DNA of 64,000 bases, taken from Spirochaetia bacterium (GTDB lineage: Bacteria; Spirochaetota; UBA4802; UBA5550). Positions 33,046 through 42,598 of the stretch are shown in pieces. The stretch spans positions 1 through 64,000 of the forward strand of contig VFJS01000032.1 in NCBI GenBank assembly GCA_009885955.1, read 5' to 3'. Each line of letters opens with the position of its first letter. The stretch's first letter is position 1. The translations under genes and the position numbers were made by a program. Below the pieces are notes generated by a model. It worked only from the letters and a program-made list of their open reading frames with translations. It was not told the DNA's origin and did no database searches.

Positions 33046-33615
33046 ATGAGAATTACATTTTTTTTCATGGTTTTATTATCATTTCTGATTGTTAAACCCG
33101 GGCTCTATCCGGCAAAATATGATTATGATTATTTCAGCAGGGAAGAGATGGATATTCTTGCGAACACCACAAAATCATTGGGATTTGAATACGGCTATGA
33201 CTTTGAAATCAATCTTGTCTATATCTTTACAATTACTTTTAATAAAGATGACACGCCGGAAAAAAGTAAAAACTTTAAACAGGTTCTGGGAAGCATCAAA
33301 AAAGAAATTCTCATAAAATTTTATCAGAAAATATACAAACTCAGGGAAATAACCCTTTATAAGATAGAACGTTTTCAGGATAAATCCTTATGGAAAAATT
33401 ATACATACCTGGGAAAATATATCCTGCCCCATTTAAATAGATACATGGGCTATTTTGAAAAAGAGATCCAGGCAATAGATCCATCCTATATGACAAATGC
33501 GGCGGGAAGGCATAAGGAACTCACAACCGAAGCAAAAAAAATTGTAAAGGATGAAGAGCATATTGAAAAAATCAGGTTAATGGAAAAAACCAGACGGAGG
33601 AGATGGAAAATTTAA
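33046..33615 (+). CDS. Secreted protein of unknown function
   Basis: A 189-residue protein with a signal peptide (MRITFFFMVLLSFLIVKPGLYPA). The mature part is rich in Tyr, Lys and Glu (KYDYDYFSREEMDI, YGYDFEINLVYIF) with a basic end (EKTRRRRWKI). No family was recognised. The ATG follows the neuB-like stop directly, so it is co-translated with that gene and precedes a polysaccharide deacetylase, hinting at a surface-glycan role. Confidence 0.6.
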   Translation: MRITFFFMVLLSFLIVKPGLYPAKYDYDYFSREEMDILANTTKSLGFEYGYDFEINLVYIFTITFNKDDTPEKSKNFKQVLGSIKKEILIKFYQKIYKLREITLYKIERFQDKSLWKNYTYLGKYILPHLNRYMGYFEKEIQAIDPSYMTNAAGRHKELTTEAKKIVKDEEHIEKIRLMEKTRRRRWKI

Positions 33616-33669
33616 AGGGCCTCCTGATTTTCGGGATTTCCGGAAAAAAAATCCATCATTAATAATGAA

Positions 33670-34770
33670 ATGAAAACGGCCGCATTAATATTAGCCTCAG
33701 CAATGCTCTTTCAAGCCCCGGTTGGAAAGGACAGGGTCTATATACTCTGTTATCACGGCTTTTCATCGGACAGCAACAGCTACTCTTTTCTGTTAAATGA
33801 ATTAAATACACATATAGACTATCTTCAGAAAGAAGGATTTAAATTCGTATCCATATCCGATGTAACCGGTAATAACATCAGCGGCTCCAAAAATATCCTT
33901 GTAACCGTTGATGATGGAAATAAAACCGTATATGAAGCATTCCATAAGGTTTTCAAGCCAAGGGGGATAATGCCGATCCTGGCAATTTATCCTGCCATTA
34001 TCGGCAGAGAAAAATATGCCCTTACATGGGAGCAGCTTAAAAGTCTCTCCGATGACGGATGCGCCATTGCAGCGCACGGATTCAACCACCTGTATGTAAA
34101 TGAAAAGCTTTACAAAAAAGACAAAAAGGCATTCATGAGGGAGATAAGCAAATCAAAGAGTACCCTCGAAGAAAAATTGAATATAAAAGTCGACATGTTT
34201 GTATATCCTTTCGGCGTAAGGTCTGAAATCACAAAGGAGACCTTAAAGGCAGAAGGATATACATATGCTTTCACCATTGCCGGGTACCCGGTGGATCCCA
34301 ATGAGATCACTTCTGCCAATAGATATGAACTCCCCAGGTACATGCTTACTAGGGAGAACTGGAAGGGAAGCCTGAAATACATCTCTGCTGATTCGACAGG
34401 GAAAAAACCTTCAATCGCCCGGAAAAATAAAAAAAAGAGCGAGAAAAAAGGGGCAGTCATACAGGTAAAACCTGCTGTCGGTTTATTATCCTTTGAAAAA
34501 GCCGATGACACCTCCAATATGAACTTTTCACTGGTTCTTGTGAAATCCGAGGGGGAAATAAATCATTCCGGTAAAACCGGCGGCCTCCAGGAAAAAGAGA
34601 GGCCGCATAAGGGAGAAACAGAAACCCGCCATGCCAGTATCAAAAATAATTATTTCAGGCTTGTGTCAGATTCCTTTGATCTGTATGAGAAGTGGATGCG
34701 CCACGTAAACAGTAAAATTGAAGTTACAGGAAATAAATTTTCTGAATTCTGGAAATCTCTGTCCAGATAA
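33670..34770 (+). CDS. Secreted polysaccharide deacetylase
   Basis: A 366-residue NodB-fold carbohydrate esterase with a signal peptide. Motif 1 is ILVTVDDG (DD) and motif 2 HGFNHLYVN (H-x3-H) for metal binding; PFGVRSE provides the later Arg motif. The C-terminal 120 residues are lysine-rich and probably a linker or surface tail (ARKNKKKSEKKG). Function on peptidoglycan or exopolysaccharide is not decided. It probably belongs with the neuB-like gene upstream. Confidence 0.83.
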   Translation: MKTAALILASAMLFQAPVGKDRVYILCYHGFSSDSNSYSFLLNELNTHIDYLQKEGFKFVSISDVTGNNISGSKNILVTVDDGNKTVYEAFHKVFKPRGIMPILAIYPAIIGREKYALTWEQLKSLSDDGCAIAAHGFNHLYVNEKLYKKDKKAFMREISKSKSTLEEKLNIKVDMFVYPFGVRSEITKETLKAEGYTYAFTIAGYPVDPNEITSANRYELPRYMLTRENWKGSLKYISADSTGKKPSIARKNKKKSEKKGAVIQVKPAVGLLSFEKADDTSNMNFSLVLVKSEGEINHSGKTGGLQEKERPHKGETETRHASIKNNYFRLVSDSFDLYEKWMRHVNSKIEVTGNKFSEFWKSLSR

Positions 34771-34885
34771 TTTTTTTGACTAACCGGTAAAAAATTTATA
34801 GAGTAACCACACTGAATGTTAATATTCAGTATAAAAAAAAATAATTTAAAGGAACCCCATATTTACATTATTCGAGGTTGATCAC

Positions 34886-35179
34886 ATGGATTATAAAATT
34901 ATTAACAATGATGAAAAAGTGATATTAGAATTTATCGGGGATATGATACTGAATGAATTGATGATGAAAAAAAACAGAATAATTGACGAAGTTGAGAGGA
35001 GCAATAAAAATTTAGTAATCGATTTTTCCCATGTGGAATATCTGGATTCCACCGGTATCGGATTGCTGATGAATCTGACGGGAATCCAGAAAAAAAAAGG
35101 CAAGACTTTCGATATGATCAATATGTCCGACAGGCTTAAAAAAATAATGGAACTAAGTTCCATTACCGATATACTCTGA
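34886..35179 (+). CDS. STAS anti-sigma factor antagonist
   Basis: A 97-residue anti-anti-sigma factor. The phosphorylatable Ser/Thr loop is intact (VEYLDSTGIGLLMNL), with the strand NLVIDFSHV before it. It would release a sigma factor by binding its anti-sigma kinase when dephosphorylated. The kinase is not in the window, but a SpoIIE-type phosphatase lies at 36359-37591. Confidence 0.85.
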   Translation: MDYKIINNDEKVILEFIGDMILNELMMKKNRIIDEVERSNKNLVIDFSHVEYLDSTGIGLLMNLTGIQKKKGKTFDMINMSDRLKKIMELSSITDIL

Positions 35180-35223
35180 CATACACAGGCCCAATTACAA
35201 TATTTTTTAATTAAAAATACATT

Positions 35224-36189
35224 TCATTTTTTTTCTCCCGTGTTCCCCGCAACTTTCTCAATCTCCAGTCCCATGTTCTCATACTCCCTCCCCCTGGCAT
35301 AATTGCCGATACTGTAGTAAATCATGGACAATGAGTAGCAGGTTTCATAGCTGGCGGGATTTAGCTCTAAGGCCTTCATGTAATTCCTGATTGCCAGGTC
35401 GATATAGTATTTTTTTTTCCCGGAAAATTTTTTCTCAAAATAAATATGCCCGAGGTTAACATAGGCCATTTCGTAATCAGGTTTTATAAACTTGAGCCTC
35501 TCCATGATTTCAGCAGCATGAACGTGGTCATCCAGGTACCTGTTGGCATGGAAGAGATCAATATATGCTTCAACGAGAGAGGGATTTTCCTTTATGGATT
35601 TTTCAAGAAGGGTTACTGCCCTGCGGTAATTCTTTTTTTTCAGCTCCTCCTTTGCCTTTTCATAAACCAGCCTGGATTTCTCTATTCCCGCGGCATTGCT
35701 TGCCCTGAAATGCCTTTCAGCCGCTCCTTTTTCGTTTCTTATTATGTAAAACCTTACCAGGTTCAAATTGGATTTCAGATGTTTGCTGTCCAGTTTTACC
35801 GATTCAATAAAATGCCGGAAGGCGAGTTCGTTTTCTGAAAAGAATTCATACAATTCACCTATAGCGCAATGTATATCGGGCTGATTATTATTTACCAGGA
35901 GCGAGTCATTATAATATTTTATTGCCCTGTCCCTTTTATGTTTAATCACGTAAATATGCCCCAGTACATTGAGGGCCGTGTAAAGGCTGCCGTCCCTGTC
36001 AGCCGCCTTCTCCATATTCTCAATGGAATAGTCATACATTTCATTCTCATATTGAAGAAGGCCCTTATGATAATAATAGAGAGCATTTTTTTCAGGCTCC
36101 CCTTCCCAGAGAGCCGTGGAATGAGAAATAAGGAGGGTAAAAAAAATATTATTTATTATAAAAAATATTACGAATTTACTTATTGACAT
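35224..36189 (-). CDS. Secreted TPR protein
   Basis: A 321-residue protein with a signal peptide (ending LISHSTALW), then about seven tetratricopeptide repeats (ALYYYHKGLLQYENEMYDYS, TALNVLGHIYVIKHKRDRAI, AYVNLGHIYFEKKFSG, AIRNYMKALELNPASYE). It is probably a periplasmic protein-interaction scaffold; partners are unknown. The gene ends 45 bp from the convergent STAS gene, and tRNA-Phe lies just upstream on the other strand. Confidence 0.78.
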   Translation of the reverse strand: MSISKFVIFFIINNIFFTLLISHSTALWEGEPEKNALYYYHKGLLQYENEMYDYSIENMEKAADRDGSLYTALNVLGHIYVIKHKRDRAIKYYNDSLLVNNNQPDIHCAIGELYEFFSENELAFRHFIESVKLDSKHLKSNLNLVRFYIIRNEKGAAERHFRASNAAGIEKSRLVYEKAKEELKKKNYRRAVTLLEKSIKENPSLVEAYIDLFHANRYLDDHVHAAEIMERLKFIKPDYEMAYVNLGHIYFEKKFSGKKKYYIDLAIRNYMKALELNPASYETCYSLSMIYYSIGNYARGREYENMGLEIEKVAGNTGEKK

Positions 36190-36224
36190 TTTAACTATCT
36201 GAAATAAATGTGTTTTGTTTTCAT

Positions 36225-36297
<73 letters not shown>

Positions 36298-36358
36298 TTT
36301 ATTTTTTTCCCTGCAAAGAAATTCAACGGGCCAGGTCCGGTGAATTTCCCGGATTCAA

Positions 36359-37591
36359 TCAAAACTCAAAGAGAAGAAGTGTTATATCATCATCAAAAGA
36401 TGTGACTTTCGAAAAGGCTTTCAGGTCTTCATACATTTTATTCAAAATCGCAACCTCGTTTTTCCTTATCATATCCTGAAAAATAAATTTTAACCTTTTC
36501 ATGGAATACATCTGATTATTTTCATTGAACTGCTCGATGATGCCGTCTGTAAAAAAAAGAATCTTATCACCGGCTTCAATATCAAACTGCATCTGCTGAT
36601 ACTTCCCGTCAGGGACAATCCCCAGCCCTATGCCCCCGCAATCGACCTCCAGAAAATCATTGTATTTTTTTTTCCATACCAGGGGATGATAATGGCCGGC
36701 CTTGGTCATTGTAATTTTATTATTCTCCGTATCAAAAAGGGCATAATAGCTTGTTGCATAGAGTTGCTTTATCACATGTATAAAATGTTTATTCAGGAAG
36801 CTCATCAGCCTGATAGGTTTCATGCCGAGCTTTTTAACTGCCAGCGAAAACACGCTTTTTAGCACACCGGTCCCAAGGGCTGCAGTTATTCCATGGCCTT
36901 CAAAATCGGCAATAATCATTCCAATGAATCCGTTATCGAGCTTTTCAATGGAAAAAAAATCGCCGCCAATAGCTATGCAGGGCCTGTACATATAGGAAAA
37001 TTTTGCCGCGCCGCCGAAAATATCATCATCCTTGAGGTTTTGAGAAATAAAAAATTTCTGGATTTTCTGCGCGGAGGAGAGGTCCTCATTGATCTCGCTT
37101 AATATATCGGACTTCTCCTTCAGGATGTGCTGGGAAAAGGTAAAATTTGACACCAGGCTTCTAAACCTTGAAAAGGTTTCATTAAGGCAGTTTCTATAAA
37201 AAATATAACCAATGTTGATATTCTTCTTGAGGAGCTCGTCAAAATTTTTCTTATCCAGTATGAATATTTCCGTCTCTTCAATCGTCTTCACATCTGCGGA
37301 CCTCGGAAGATTGTCAATCAGTGAGAGTTCTCCGAAATAGGATCCGGAATAGAGGTTCCCCAAAGTGATATAATCCCTGTTATTTTCCGTTTTTGCAACG
37401 CAAACCGACCCTTTTTTTATAATATACATGGAGTCCCCCTCGGTCCCTTCCTTTATAATAAGGGTTTCCGGAGGAGAGGTCAGTGTTTTAAGGAGAGGGA
37501 TGATATTTTTTAATTCTTCATCCGAGAGGCCGTTAAATATTGAAATCTGACTTAAAATTTTAATCAGTTCATTCATGTTATCAGCTTCCAT
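36359..37591 (-). CDS. Cyclic-nucleotide-binding SpoIIE-type phosphatase
   Basis: A 410-residue protein. The N-terminal cNMP-binding domain is at about residues 10-120 (GTEGDSMYIIKKGSV, YFGELSLIDNLPRSADV). A helical linker with AQKIQKFF follows, then a PP2C SpoIIE phosphatase (about 200-410: IGGDFFSIEKL, IIADFEGHGITAAL, AGHYHPLVW, FFTDGIIEQ, DDDITLLLFEF) with its Asp metal ligands. It dephosphorylates STAS proteins such as those at 34886 and 48254. The start at MEADNMNE is preferred; the upstream GTG would add 4 residues. The activating nucleotide is unknown. Confidence 0.87.
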   Translation of the reverse strand: MEADNMNELIKILSQISIFNGLSDEELKNIIPLLKTLTSPPETLIIKEGTEGDSMYIIKKGSVCVAKTENNRDYITLGNLYSGSYFGELSLIDNLPRSADVKTIEETEIFILDKKNFDELLKKNINIGYIFYRNCLNETFSRFRSLVSNFTFSQHILKEKSDILSEINEDLSSAQKIQKFFISQNLKDDDIFGGAAKFSYMYRPCIAIGGDFFSIEKLDNGFIGMIIADFEGHGITAALGTGVLKSVFSLAVKKLGMKPIRLMSFLNKHFIHVIKQLYATSYYALFDTENNKITMTKAGHYHPLVWKKKYNDFLEVDCGGIGLGIVPDGKYQQMQFDIEAGDKILFFTDGIIEQFNENNQMYSMKRLKFIFQDMIRKNEVAILNKMYEDLKAFSKVTSFDDDITLLLFEF

Positions 37592-37639
37592 CAGAACATA
37601 CACCTATCCCATGTAGAAAATATAAAATCCATTAAATGA

Positions 37640-38146
37640 TTAGCAGGCATCGCATCCGCTTGAACAGCCTCCGCCGCATGAATTAGGTTTTGAGTAAATC
37701 TGCTCAAGTTCTATTACCGTGGCATCTCTGACCTCTGTAATGTCCAGTTCAATGTTGATCTCCAATCCGGCAAGCGGATGGTTCCCGTCCAGAGTAACTT
37801 CATCGTTTTCAAATTTTGTCACAGTCATAACCTGATTTACCAGCTCATTGTGTACATGAACCTGCATCCCGGGATTAATCTCGTTAAAATCGGCGAACTG
37901 GTCCCTGCCGAGGACATGAACAAGGGATTCATCCCTTGAACCGTATGCTTTTTCAGGGGAAAGCGTTATTGAAAAGCTGTCTCCGGCGCTTTTCCCGGTC
38001 AGGGCATCTTCAAGACCGCTCATAAGATTACCAGTGCCATGTATATAGGAAATGGGACCCTCTTCTTCAGAGCTGGTCAGCTTTTCGCCCTTATCATTTT
38101 TAAGCAGATAATTCAGTGTTACAAATTTATGCTTTTCTATTTCCAT
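37640..38146 (-). CDS. slyD: SlyD-type peptidyl-prolyl isomerase
   Basis: A 168-residue FKBP-fold isomerase with insert-in-flap domain: ISYIHGTGNLMSGLEDAL, FSITLSPEKAYGSRD, VTLDGNHPLAGLEINIELDITEV. The C-terminal CGGGCSSGCDAC is a short metal-binding tail, as in SlyD proteins that deliver nickel to hydrogenases. The start at MEIEKHKF is chosen because AAGGAT lies just upstream. It stands between two unrelated genes. Confidence 0.9.
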   Translation of the reverse strand: MEIEKHKFVTLNYLLKNDKGEKLTSSEEEGPISYIHGTGNLMSGLEDALTGKSAGDSFSITLSPEKAYGSRDESLVHVLGRDQFADFNEINPGMQVHVHNELVNQVMTVTKFENDEVTLDGNHPLAGLEINIELDITEVRDATVIELEQIYSKPNSCGGGCSSGCDAC

Positions 38147-38306
38147 GGTTTTATCCTTAATTTTATTTACTGACATACATGCCAGTATTTATCAATATAT
38201 AAATCATAAAGAATATTGTCACATAAAATTTGGGAATATTGAAAAATATTTCACCGGTATAATTTCCATTCATGATAAGTCCCGGTAGTAAAGGAAACCG
38301 CACATC

Positions 38307-38801
38307 CTATCCCTTTTTTCTGCTTTTTGATTCAAGATATTTTGCATACCAGGCCCTGGATAACTGCCATTTCCCAAGGCGCTCATAGAGTATAACAATG
38401 TTATAGAGCGCTTCCACATAGCTTTCATCATTCCTGAAGGCCAGTTCAAAGTTGTACAGGGCCGCAGTATATTTCTTTGCAAAGAGATAGGCTATGCCGA
38501 GATGAAAATAGCCCCTTGTAAAACTCCTGTCCAGCTCCACGGAATATTTCAGGTGACTGATGGCATATTTTATCATACCCTTTTTAAACATATATGCCCT
38601 GCCCAGGCCGAAATGGCCAAGACAGTAATAAGGGCTTTTACTTATCACATCTTTAAATGTTTTAATAGCTTCATCATGCTGCCCGGCCTTCATAAACCGG
38701 ACACCCTTATCATAGAGGAGAGTAGTATTGTCCAGGGACGACAGGCTGGCGGAATAAAAAAGAACAGAAAAAAATATTAATATTTTTATACTATTTTGCA
38801 C
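38307..38801 (-). CDS. Secreted TPR protein
   Basis: A 164-residue protein with a signal peptide (MQNSIKILIFFSVLFYSASLSSL) and four tetratricopeptide repeats (YDKGVRFMKAGQHDEAIKTF, YFHLGIAYLFAKKYTAALYN, ALYNIVILYERLGKW). Basic end (SKSRKKG). The upstream membrane-protein gene overlaps its start by 11 bp, so the two are co-translated. Function unknown. Confidence 0.75.
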   Translation of the reverse strand: MQNSIKILIFFSVLFYSASLSSLDNTTLLYDKGVRFMKAGQHDEAIKTFKDVISKSPYYCLGHFGLGRAYMFKKGMIKYAISHLKYSVELDRSFTRGYFHLGIAYLFAKKYTAALYNFELAFRNDESYVEALYNIVILYERLGKWQLSRAWYAKYLESKSRKKG

Positions 38802-39234
38802 CTGGAATCATCTTTTTAAAATTTTCATAGAAATATTTATCAATACCTGAACTGAAAAAGCTGTACATAATGAAAATTATCCATAAAACCAGCGTAAGTA
38901 CGCAGAGAAACTTGAGCAGCCTTTCTGCTCCAATGTCATCGGCCTGGTAAAATATCATGACCAGGCATACAGGCCAGAAAAAAAACATATTAACAAATAC
39001 CAGGGTCAGCAGTTCTTTCAAAAAATGAATGGTTGAAACATACCAGTTCGATGAAAAAAGACCGTATCCCTTCTTTATATCATCCAGAAAAAACCATATA
39101 TACAATCCGAAAATAACTGTCGCGATAATCTTCCAGAATATTTCAACACGGGGCCTGAACCATAACAGTATAATGCCGATACCCCAGAAGGATAAAAAAA
39201 TAAATACCGATTTGATGATAATAGTGTCGCTCAT
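38791..39234 (-). CDS. Membrane protein, four helices, unknown function
   Basis: A 147-residue protein with four hydrophobic stretches (about 8-25, 33-50, 72-92, 105-127), for example IFLSFWGIGIILLWF and IIATVIFGLYIWFFL. No family was recognised. It overlaps the TPR gene by 11 bp and is probably partnered with it. Confidence 0.6.
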   Translation of the reverse strand: MSDTIIIKSVFIFLSFWGIGIILLWFRPRVEIFWKIIATVIFGLYIWFFLDDIKKGYGLFSSNWYVSTIHFLKELLTLVFVNMFFFWPVCLVMIFYQADDIGAERLLKFLCVLTLVLWIIFIMYSFFSSGIDKYFYENFKKMIPGAK

Positions 39235-39402
39235 AAAAATATCTTACCCGAATTAATAAATATTGCATGAAAACAGCCCGGAATGGCCCTGTCATCCGTA
39301 CTCAAAAGAGCATGCTGATTTTTAATGCCGGCATAAATTAAGTATTTACAAACATACATAAATATAAAAATACTTCATCAGAACCCTATGGACGATGAAA
39401 AT

Positions 39403-39855
39403 ATGAAAAAAAACAGGCGCCCGGTTTCCTTCCTATTATTATCGGGATTTTTATTAATAAATATACCATTATTGTCATCATGCAGCACAATAAAATGGAG
39501 CTATGGCAGTATAATTATTACAATTCCCGGCAATATACATCTGACCGAAGATGAAGTCAGGAAGGCATTCACCGGCTCCGGCAATACAGGCGATAAGGGG
39601 CTCCTGGAGGTTACGGTTTATTCCTACACTGCGGGATATGAATCCATATGGTATGAAGGAGAGGGAAATTTCAGGCAAAAAAATCATAATGCCGGCATGA
39701 AGCTTTTACTCAAGCTGAAAAGGGGCAATACCCTGGAACAGGTGATGTTTATAACAGCCGAGGGGAGGGATAAGGATGATATGATAATAAATCTTTCAAA
39801 AAAAATCAGGGGGCTTGTCCCATCCTCTTCAAATCAAGGCCGGACACAAAACTGA
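39403..39855 (+). CDS. Lipoprotein of unknown function
   Basis: A 150-residue lipoprotein. The signal sequence ends LLSSC (about residue 27), then a small alpha/beta domain (ITIPGNIHLTEDEVRKAF, LLEVTVYSYTAG, FRQKNHNAGMKLLLKL). The start at MKKNRR rather than 39388 fits the signal-peptide charge. It is convergent with pdxA, 14 bp apart. Confidence 0.6.
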   Translation: MKKNRRPVSFLLLSGFLLINIPLLSSCSTIKWSYGSIIITIPGNIHLTEDEVRKAFTGSGNTGDKGLLEVTVYSYTAGYESIWYEGEGNFRQKNHNAGMKLLLKLKRGNTLEQVMFITAEGRDKDDMIINLSKKIRGLVPSSSNQGRTQN

Positions 39856-39869
39856 GGTCCCGGTAAAAA

Positions 39870-40850
39870 TTACCGGTTTTTCCGTTTGCCCTCAAGAATT
39901 GCGGCCAGGTTTACAGCCTCCGCCATGCTCGTATAACGGGCAATGTTTCTCCCGGCAATGTCATAGGCAGTCCCATGGTCAGCGGAAGTTCTTGTAAGTG
40001 ATAGGCCCAGGGTGACATTTACCCCTGTATCAAAGGCAAGCATCTTAAAGGGGATAAGTCCCTGGTCATGATAAAAGGCCGTGACAATGGTATACTTCTC
40101 CCAGTTTTCAGACATGAAAAGTGTATCCGCGGAATAGGGCCCATTCACATCAATCCCCCTTTTCCTGGCTTTTTCTATGGCCGGCAGGGTGACATCCCTG
40201 TCAAAGGTCCCGGTGGAACCGCTGTCTCCGCAATGGGGGTCAAGGCCGGCAACTGCTATTTTTACATTGCCGCGGTCAATTAATTCCATGGCGCTGTGAG
40301 CTGTTTCAATAAGAAGCTCCACCCTGTCCCTGTCAAGGGAACTGGAAATCATGGATACTGGAATATGGGTCGTTGCCAGGAGAACCCTGTATTTCTGTGA
40401 ATACATCATCATAAAGGGGTTATCTTCATTCAAATACGCAGCAAGGTACTCAGTGTGGCCGGTAAATTTTACACCGGATTTTTCAATGAAACCCTTGCTC
40501 ACCGGGGCAGTTGCCAGTGCATCAATCTTCCCCAGTCTCCATAATTCAAGGGCCCTGTCTATATACACCTTTGATTCAATTCCTGTAAGGATGCTCCCTT
40601 TCCCGGGGACCGGGAGAGGCTGGTTTACCGGGATGTGAAATATATACTTTTTGCCCCTGACGGGTATGAAGGATTCAGGATTATCAACAATTTCAAATTC
40701 ACCAGATTTTCCCGGGAAATAGAGGTCAATAATTTCTCTGCGTCCGATTAAGACAGGAATTACAGAATCAGATACATAGTCCAGGGCCTTGACTGACACT
40801 TCAGGGCCTATGCCTGCAGGGTCACCAATCGTTATCCCGATTACCTTCAA
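39870..40850 (-). CDS. pdxA: 4-hydroxythreonine-4-phosphate dehydrogenase
   Basis: A 326-residue enzyme of the DXP-dependent pyridoxal phosphate pathway: NAD-dependent oxidation of 4-phosphohydroxy-threonine. Motifs: GITIGDPAGIGPEVSVKAL, TAPVSKGFI, TGHTEYLA, VAGLDPHCGDSG (metal His), GPYSADTLF, YHDQGLIPFKM (metal His) and RTSADHGTAYDIAG (metal His). The length is standard. The bactofilin gene lies 2 bp upstream on the same strand. Confidence 0.95.
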   Translation of the reverse strand: MKVIGITIGDPAGIGPEVSVKALDYVSDSVIPVLIGRREIIDLYFPGKSGEFEIVDNPESFIPVRGKKYIFHIPVNQPLPVPGKGSILTGIESKVYIDRALELWRLGKIDALATAPVSKGFIEKSGVKFTGHTEYLAAYLNEDNPFMMMYSQKYRVLLATTHIPVSMISSSLDRDRVELLIETAHSAMELIDRGNVKIAVAGLDPHCGDSGSTGTFDRDVTLPAIEKARKRGIDVNGPYSADTLFMSENWEKYTIVTAFYHDQGLIPFKMLAFDTGVNVTLGLSLTRTSADHGTAYDIAGRNIARYTSMAEAVNLAAILEGKRKNR

Positions 40851-40852
40851 TT

Positions 40853-41290
40853 TCAGGGGCTCTTTTTTTCTTTATCAATAAATTCCTGGGGAATTATCCT
40901 GTTTTTCATATATTCAGCTTCAAGAAGGTCCTTTGCCGATGATTTAAGATCATTGGATATTGTGCACCGGCCTTCAAGGATAACGCCGTTCTGTATGATG
41001 AGCTCAGGTGTTTTAATGTCGCCGTATATCATGGCAGTGGGCATGAGAATGACCCGGCTCGAAGCGCTGATATTTCCGATGATAAGGCCTTCAACTATGA
41101 CCGAAACGGCATTAATATTGGTCTTAATCTTACCGCTCTGGCCGATATAGAGCTGCTCGGCCTGGAGGGATTTACCCTCAAACCTGCCGTCAATTTTTAA
41201 TGAACCATTTATGACAAAATTACCGGTAAAAAATGAATCTTCACCTATTACATTGTTCGCTACATCACCGCCGCTCTTTGCAAATGCCAT
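40853..41290 (-). CDS. Bactofilin
   Basis: A 145-residue cytoskeletal protein with a right-handed beta-helix core (SFFTGNFVINGSLKIDGRFEG, IVEGLIIGNISASSRVILMP, IQNGVILEGRC), the repeat-rich bactofilin pattern. The start at MAFAKSGG is chosen because AGAGG precedes it; longer frames would overlap the divergent M23 gene's leader. Bactofilins are often coupled to M23 peptidases (LmdC/BacA type) in cell-shape control, and an M23 gene is divergent 166 bp away. Confidence 0.87.
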   Translation of the reverse strand: MAFAKSGGDVANNVIGEDSFFTGNFVINGSLKIDGRFEGKSLQAEQLYIGQSGKIKTNINAVSVIVEGLIIGNISASSRVILMPTAMIYGDIKTPELIIQNGVILEGRCTISNDLKSSAKDLLEAEYMKNRIIPQEFIDKEKKSP

Positions 41291-41456
41291 AATAGCCTCT
41301 GTTGCCTGATATTTATAATTTTGCATATTAATATCTGGAGTTTTTTTATTGTCAATAGGATTTTTATCCAGCATCAAAAAAGATATGGAGACATAAAATT
41401 TCCGCTTATGAGATATAAATTTCCTGCCGAAAATCGGAATAAGGCAATATTCTGAT

Positions 41457-42389
41457 ATGAAACTGTTTACAAATATCACCGGGCTTATTACTATCCTGAG
41501 CATTCTATTTTTCAGTGTAAATTCTTATGGAAATACAATAGAAACTATTGAAGACCTGAACACGATAAAAAATGAAACAGTAAAAAGCCTTAGAAATGAC
41601 GTAAGAAAATCAATTTATATTATAAAAAGCAGGATGCCGGCAAAGGAAATCCCGGAACTCAAATTTTACAGGTATGCGGTGAAAAAAGGGGATACCTTGT
41701 GGTCCATAATGTCCGCCACTTCCCTGGATATGGATTCACTTATATCAGTTAATTCCCTTTCCACATCCAGGGATATTACGCCGGGGAAAGTCCTGTATAT
41801 ACCGAATATGAGGGGCATTATACTGGAAAAAAGCAGCAAGGTTAACCTGGAAGAATACCTTGCAGCAGCGAGGATTGATCCTGGCTATGTAAAAAAAGTA
41901 AACAGGGCCGGCGACCTTGACAAAGACCACCTCTATATTCCATGCGGAAGGCTTACCGACCTGGAAAGGTCGCTGTTTATTGGTACCGGATTCATGAGCC
42001 CCCTTGAAACAGGGAGAAGGACATCGGGCTTCGGGATGAGAAGGAACCCGTATAATAACAGGGAATATGAGTTCCACAGCGGTGTTGACATATCATGCCC
42101 GGTGAACACAAAGATATATGCCTCAAGGGATGGGAAGGTAACTTTCTCAGGATACATGGAGGGCTATGGGAACCTGGTCATTTTAAGCCATGAATACGGA
42201 TATCAGAGTTATTACGGCCACCTGAAAACCAACATGGTCAAGGCAGGGGATAATGTGGCCAGGGGAAAACTTATAGCCCTTTCAGGGAATACGGGAAGGA
42301 CCACCGGGCCCCACCTCCACTTTGAAGTCAGGCGCCAGGGGAAACCGGTAAATCCCGGCATGCTGCTACGCTTCGCCTCGGTCAAATAA
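41457..42389 (+). CDS. LysM-M23 peptidoglycan endopeptidase
   Basis: A 310-residue secreted enzyme. The signal peptide is at 1-24, LysM at about 75-120 (YAVKKGDTLWSIMSATSLDM) and the M23 zinc peptidase at about 185-305 (HSGVDISCPVNTKIYAS, VILSHEYGYQSYYGHL, GRTTGPHLHFEVR). The zinc ligands H-x3-D and HLH are present, so it should be active. The gene is divergent from bactofilin, a common functional pair in cell curvature and spirochaetal shape. Confidence 0.88.
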   Translation: MKLFTNITGLITILSILFFSVNSYGNTIETIEDLNTIKNETVKSLRNDVRKSIYIIKSRMPAKEIPELKFYRYAVKKGDTLWSIMSATSLDMDSLISVNSLSTSRDITPGKVLYIPNMRGIILEKSSKVNLEEYLAAARIDPGYVKKVNRAGDLDKDHLYIPCGRLTDLERSLFIGTGFMSPLETGRRTSGFGMRRNPYNNREYEFHSGVDISCPVNTKIYASRDGKVTFSGYMEGYGNLVILSHEYGYQSYYGHLKTNMVKAGDNVARGKLIALSGNTGRTTGPHLHFEVRRQGKPVNPGMLLRFASVK

Positions 42390-42462
42390 TACCGTCAATA
42401 TTAAATTCAGGTAATTCCGAAATATTGGGAAACAAAATTCTTTCGATCTAATAAATCTGATG

Positions 42463-42510
42463 CCCTCACCCGCGCTCCGCGCGCCCTCTCCCAGCAGGGC
42501 GAGGGCTTCT
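42463..42510 (+). repeat. Dispersed palindrome, family A, divergent copy 3
   Basis: CCCTCACCCGCGCTCCGCGC followed by GCCCTCTCCCAGCAGGGCGAGGG. It is related in layout to copies 1 and 2. It lies between the M23 gene and ispG. Confidence 0.6.
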
Positions 42511-42516
42511 TATACT

Positions 42517-42542
42517 GAACGAGGGGCTTAAGCTCCTCGTTC
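42517..42542. terminator. Hairpin between convergent M23 and ispG genes
   Basis: GAACGAGG and CCTCGTTC form an 8-bp stem around the near-palindrome GGCTTAAGCT, giving a 26-nt structure with one wobble pair. It lies between converging genes and may terminate either, although the T-runs are weak. Confidence 0.45.
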
Positions 42543-42550
42543 TTGATTGC

Positions 42551-42598
42551 CAACTCCCCTCTCCCTATTTCGGGAGAGGGGCCGGGGGTGAGGGCAAA
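42551..42598 (-). repeat. Dispersed palindrome, family A, copy 4
   Basis: On the minus strand TTTTGCCCTCACCCCCGGCC followed by CCTCTCCCGAAATAGGGAGAGG. It overlaps the last dozen codons and the stop of ispG. Confidence 0.7.

Noticed and set aside
41290-41503. An extended N-terminus for bactofilin
   Set aside because: The upstream residues are not bactofilin-like, overlap the divergent M23 start, and the internal ATG has a clear SD.
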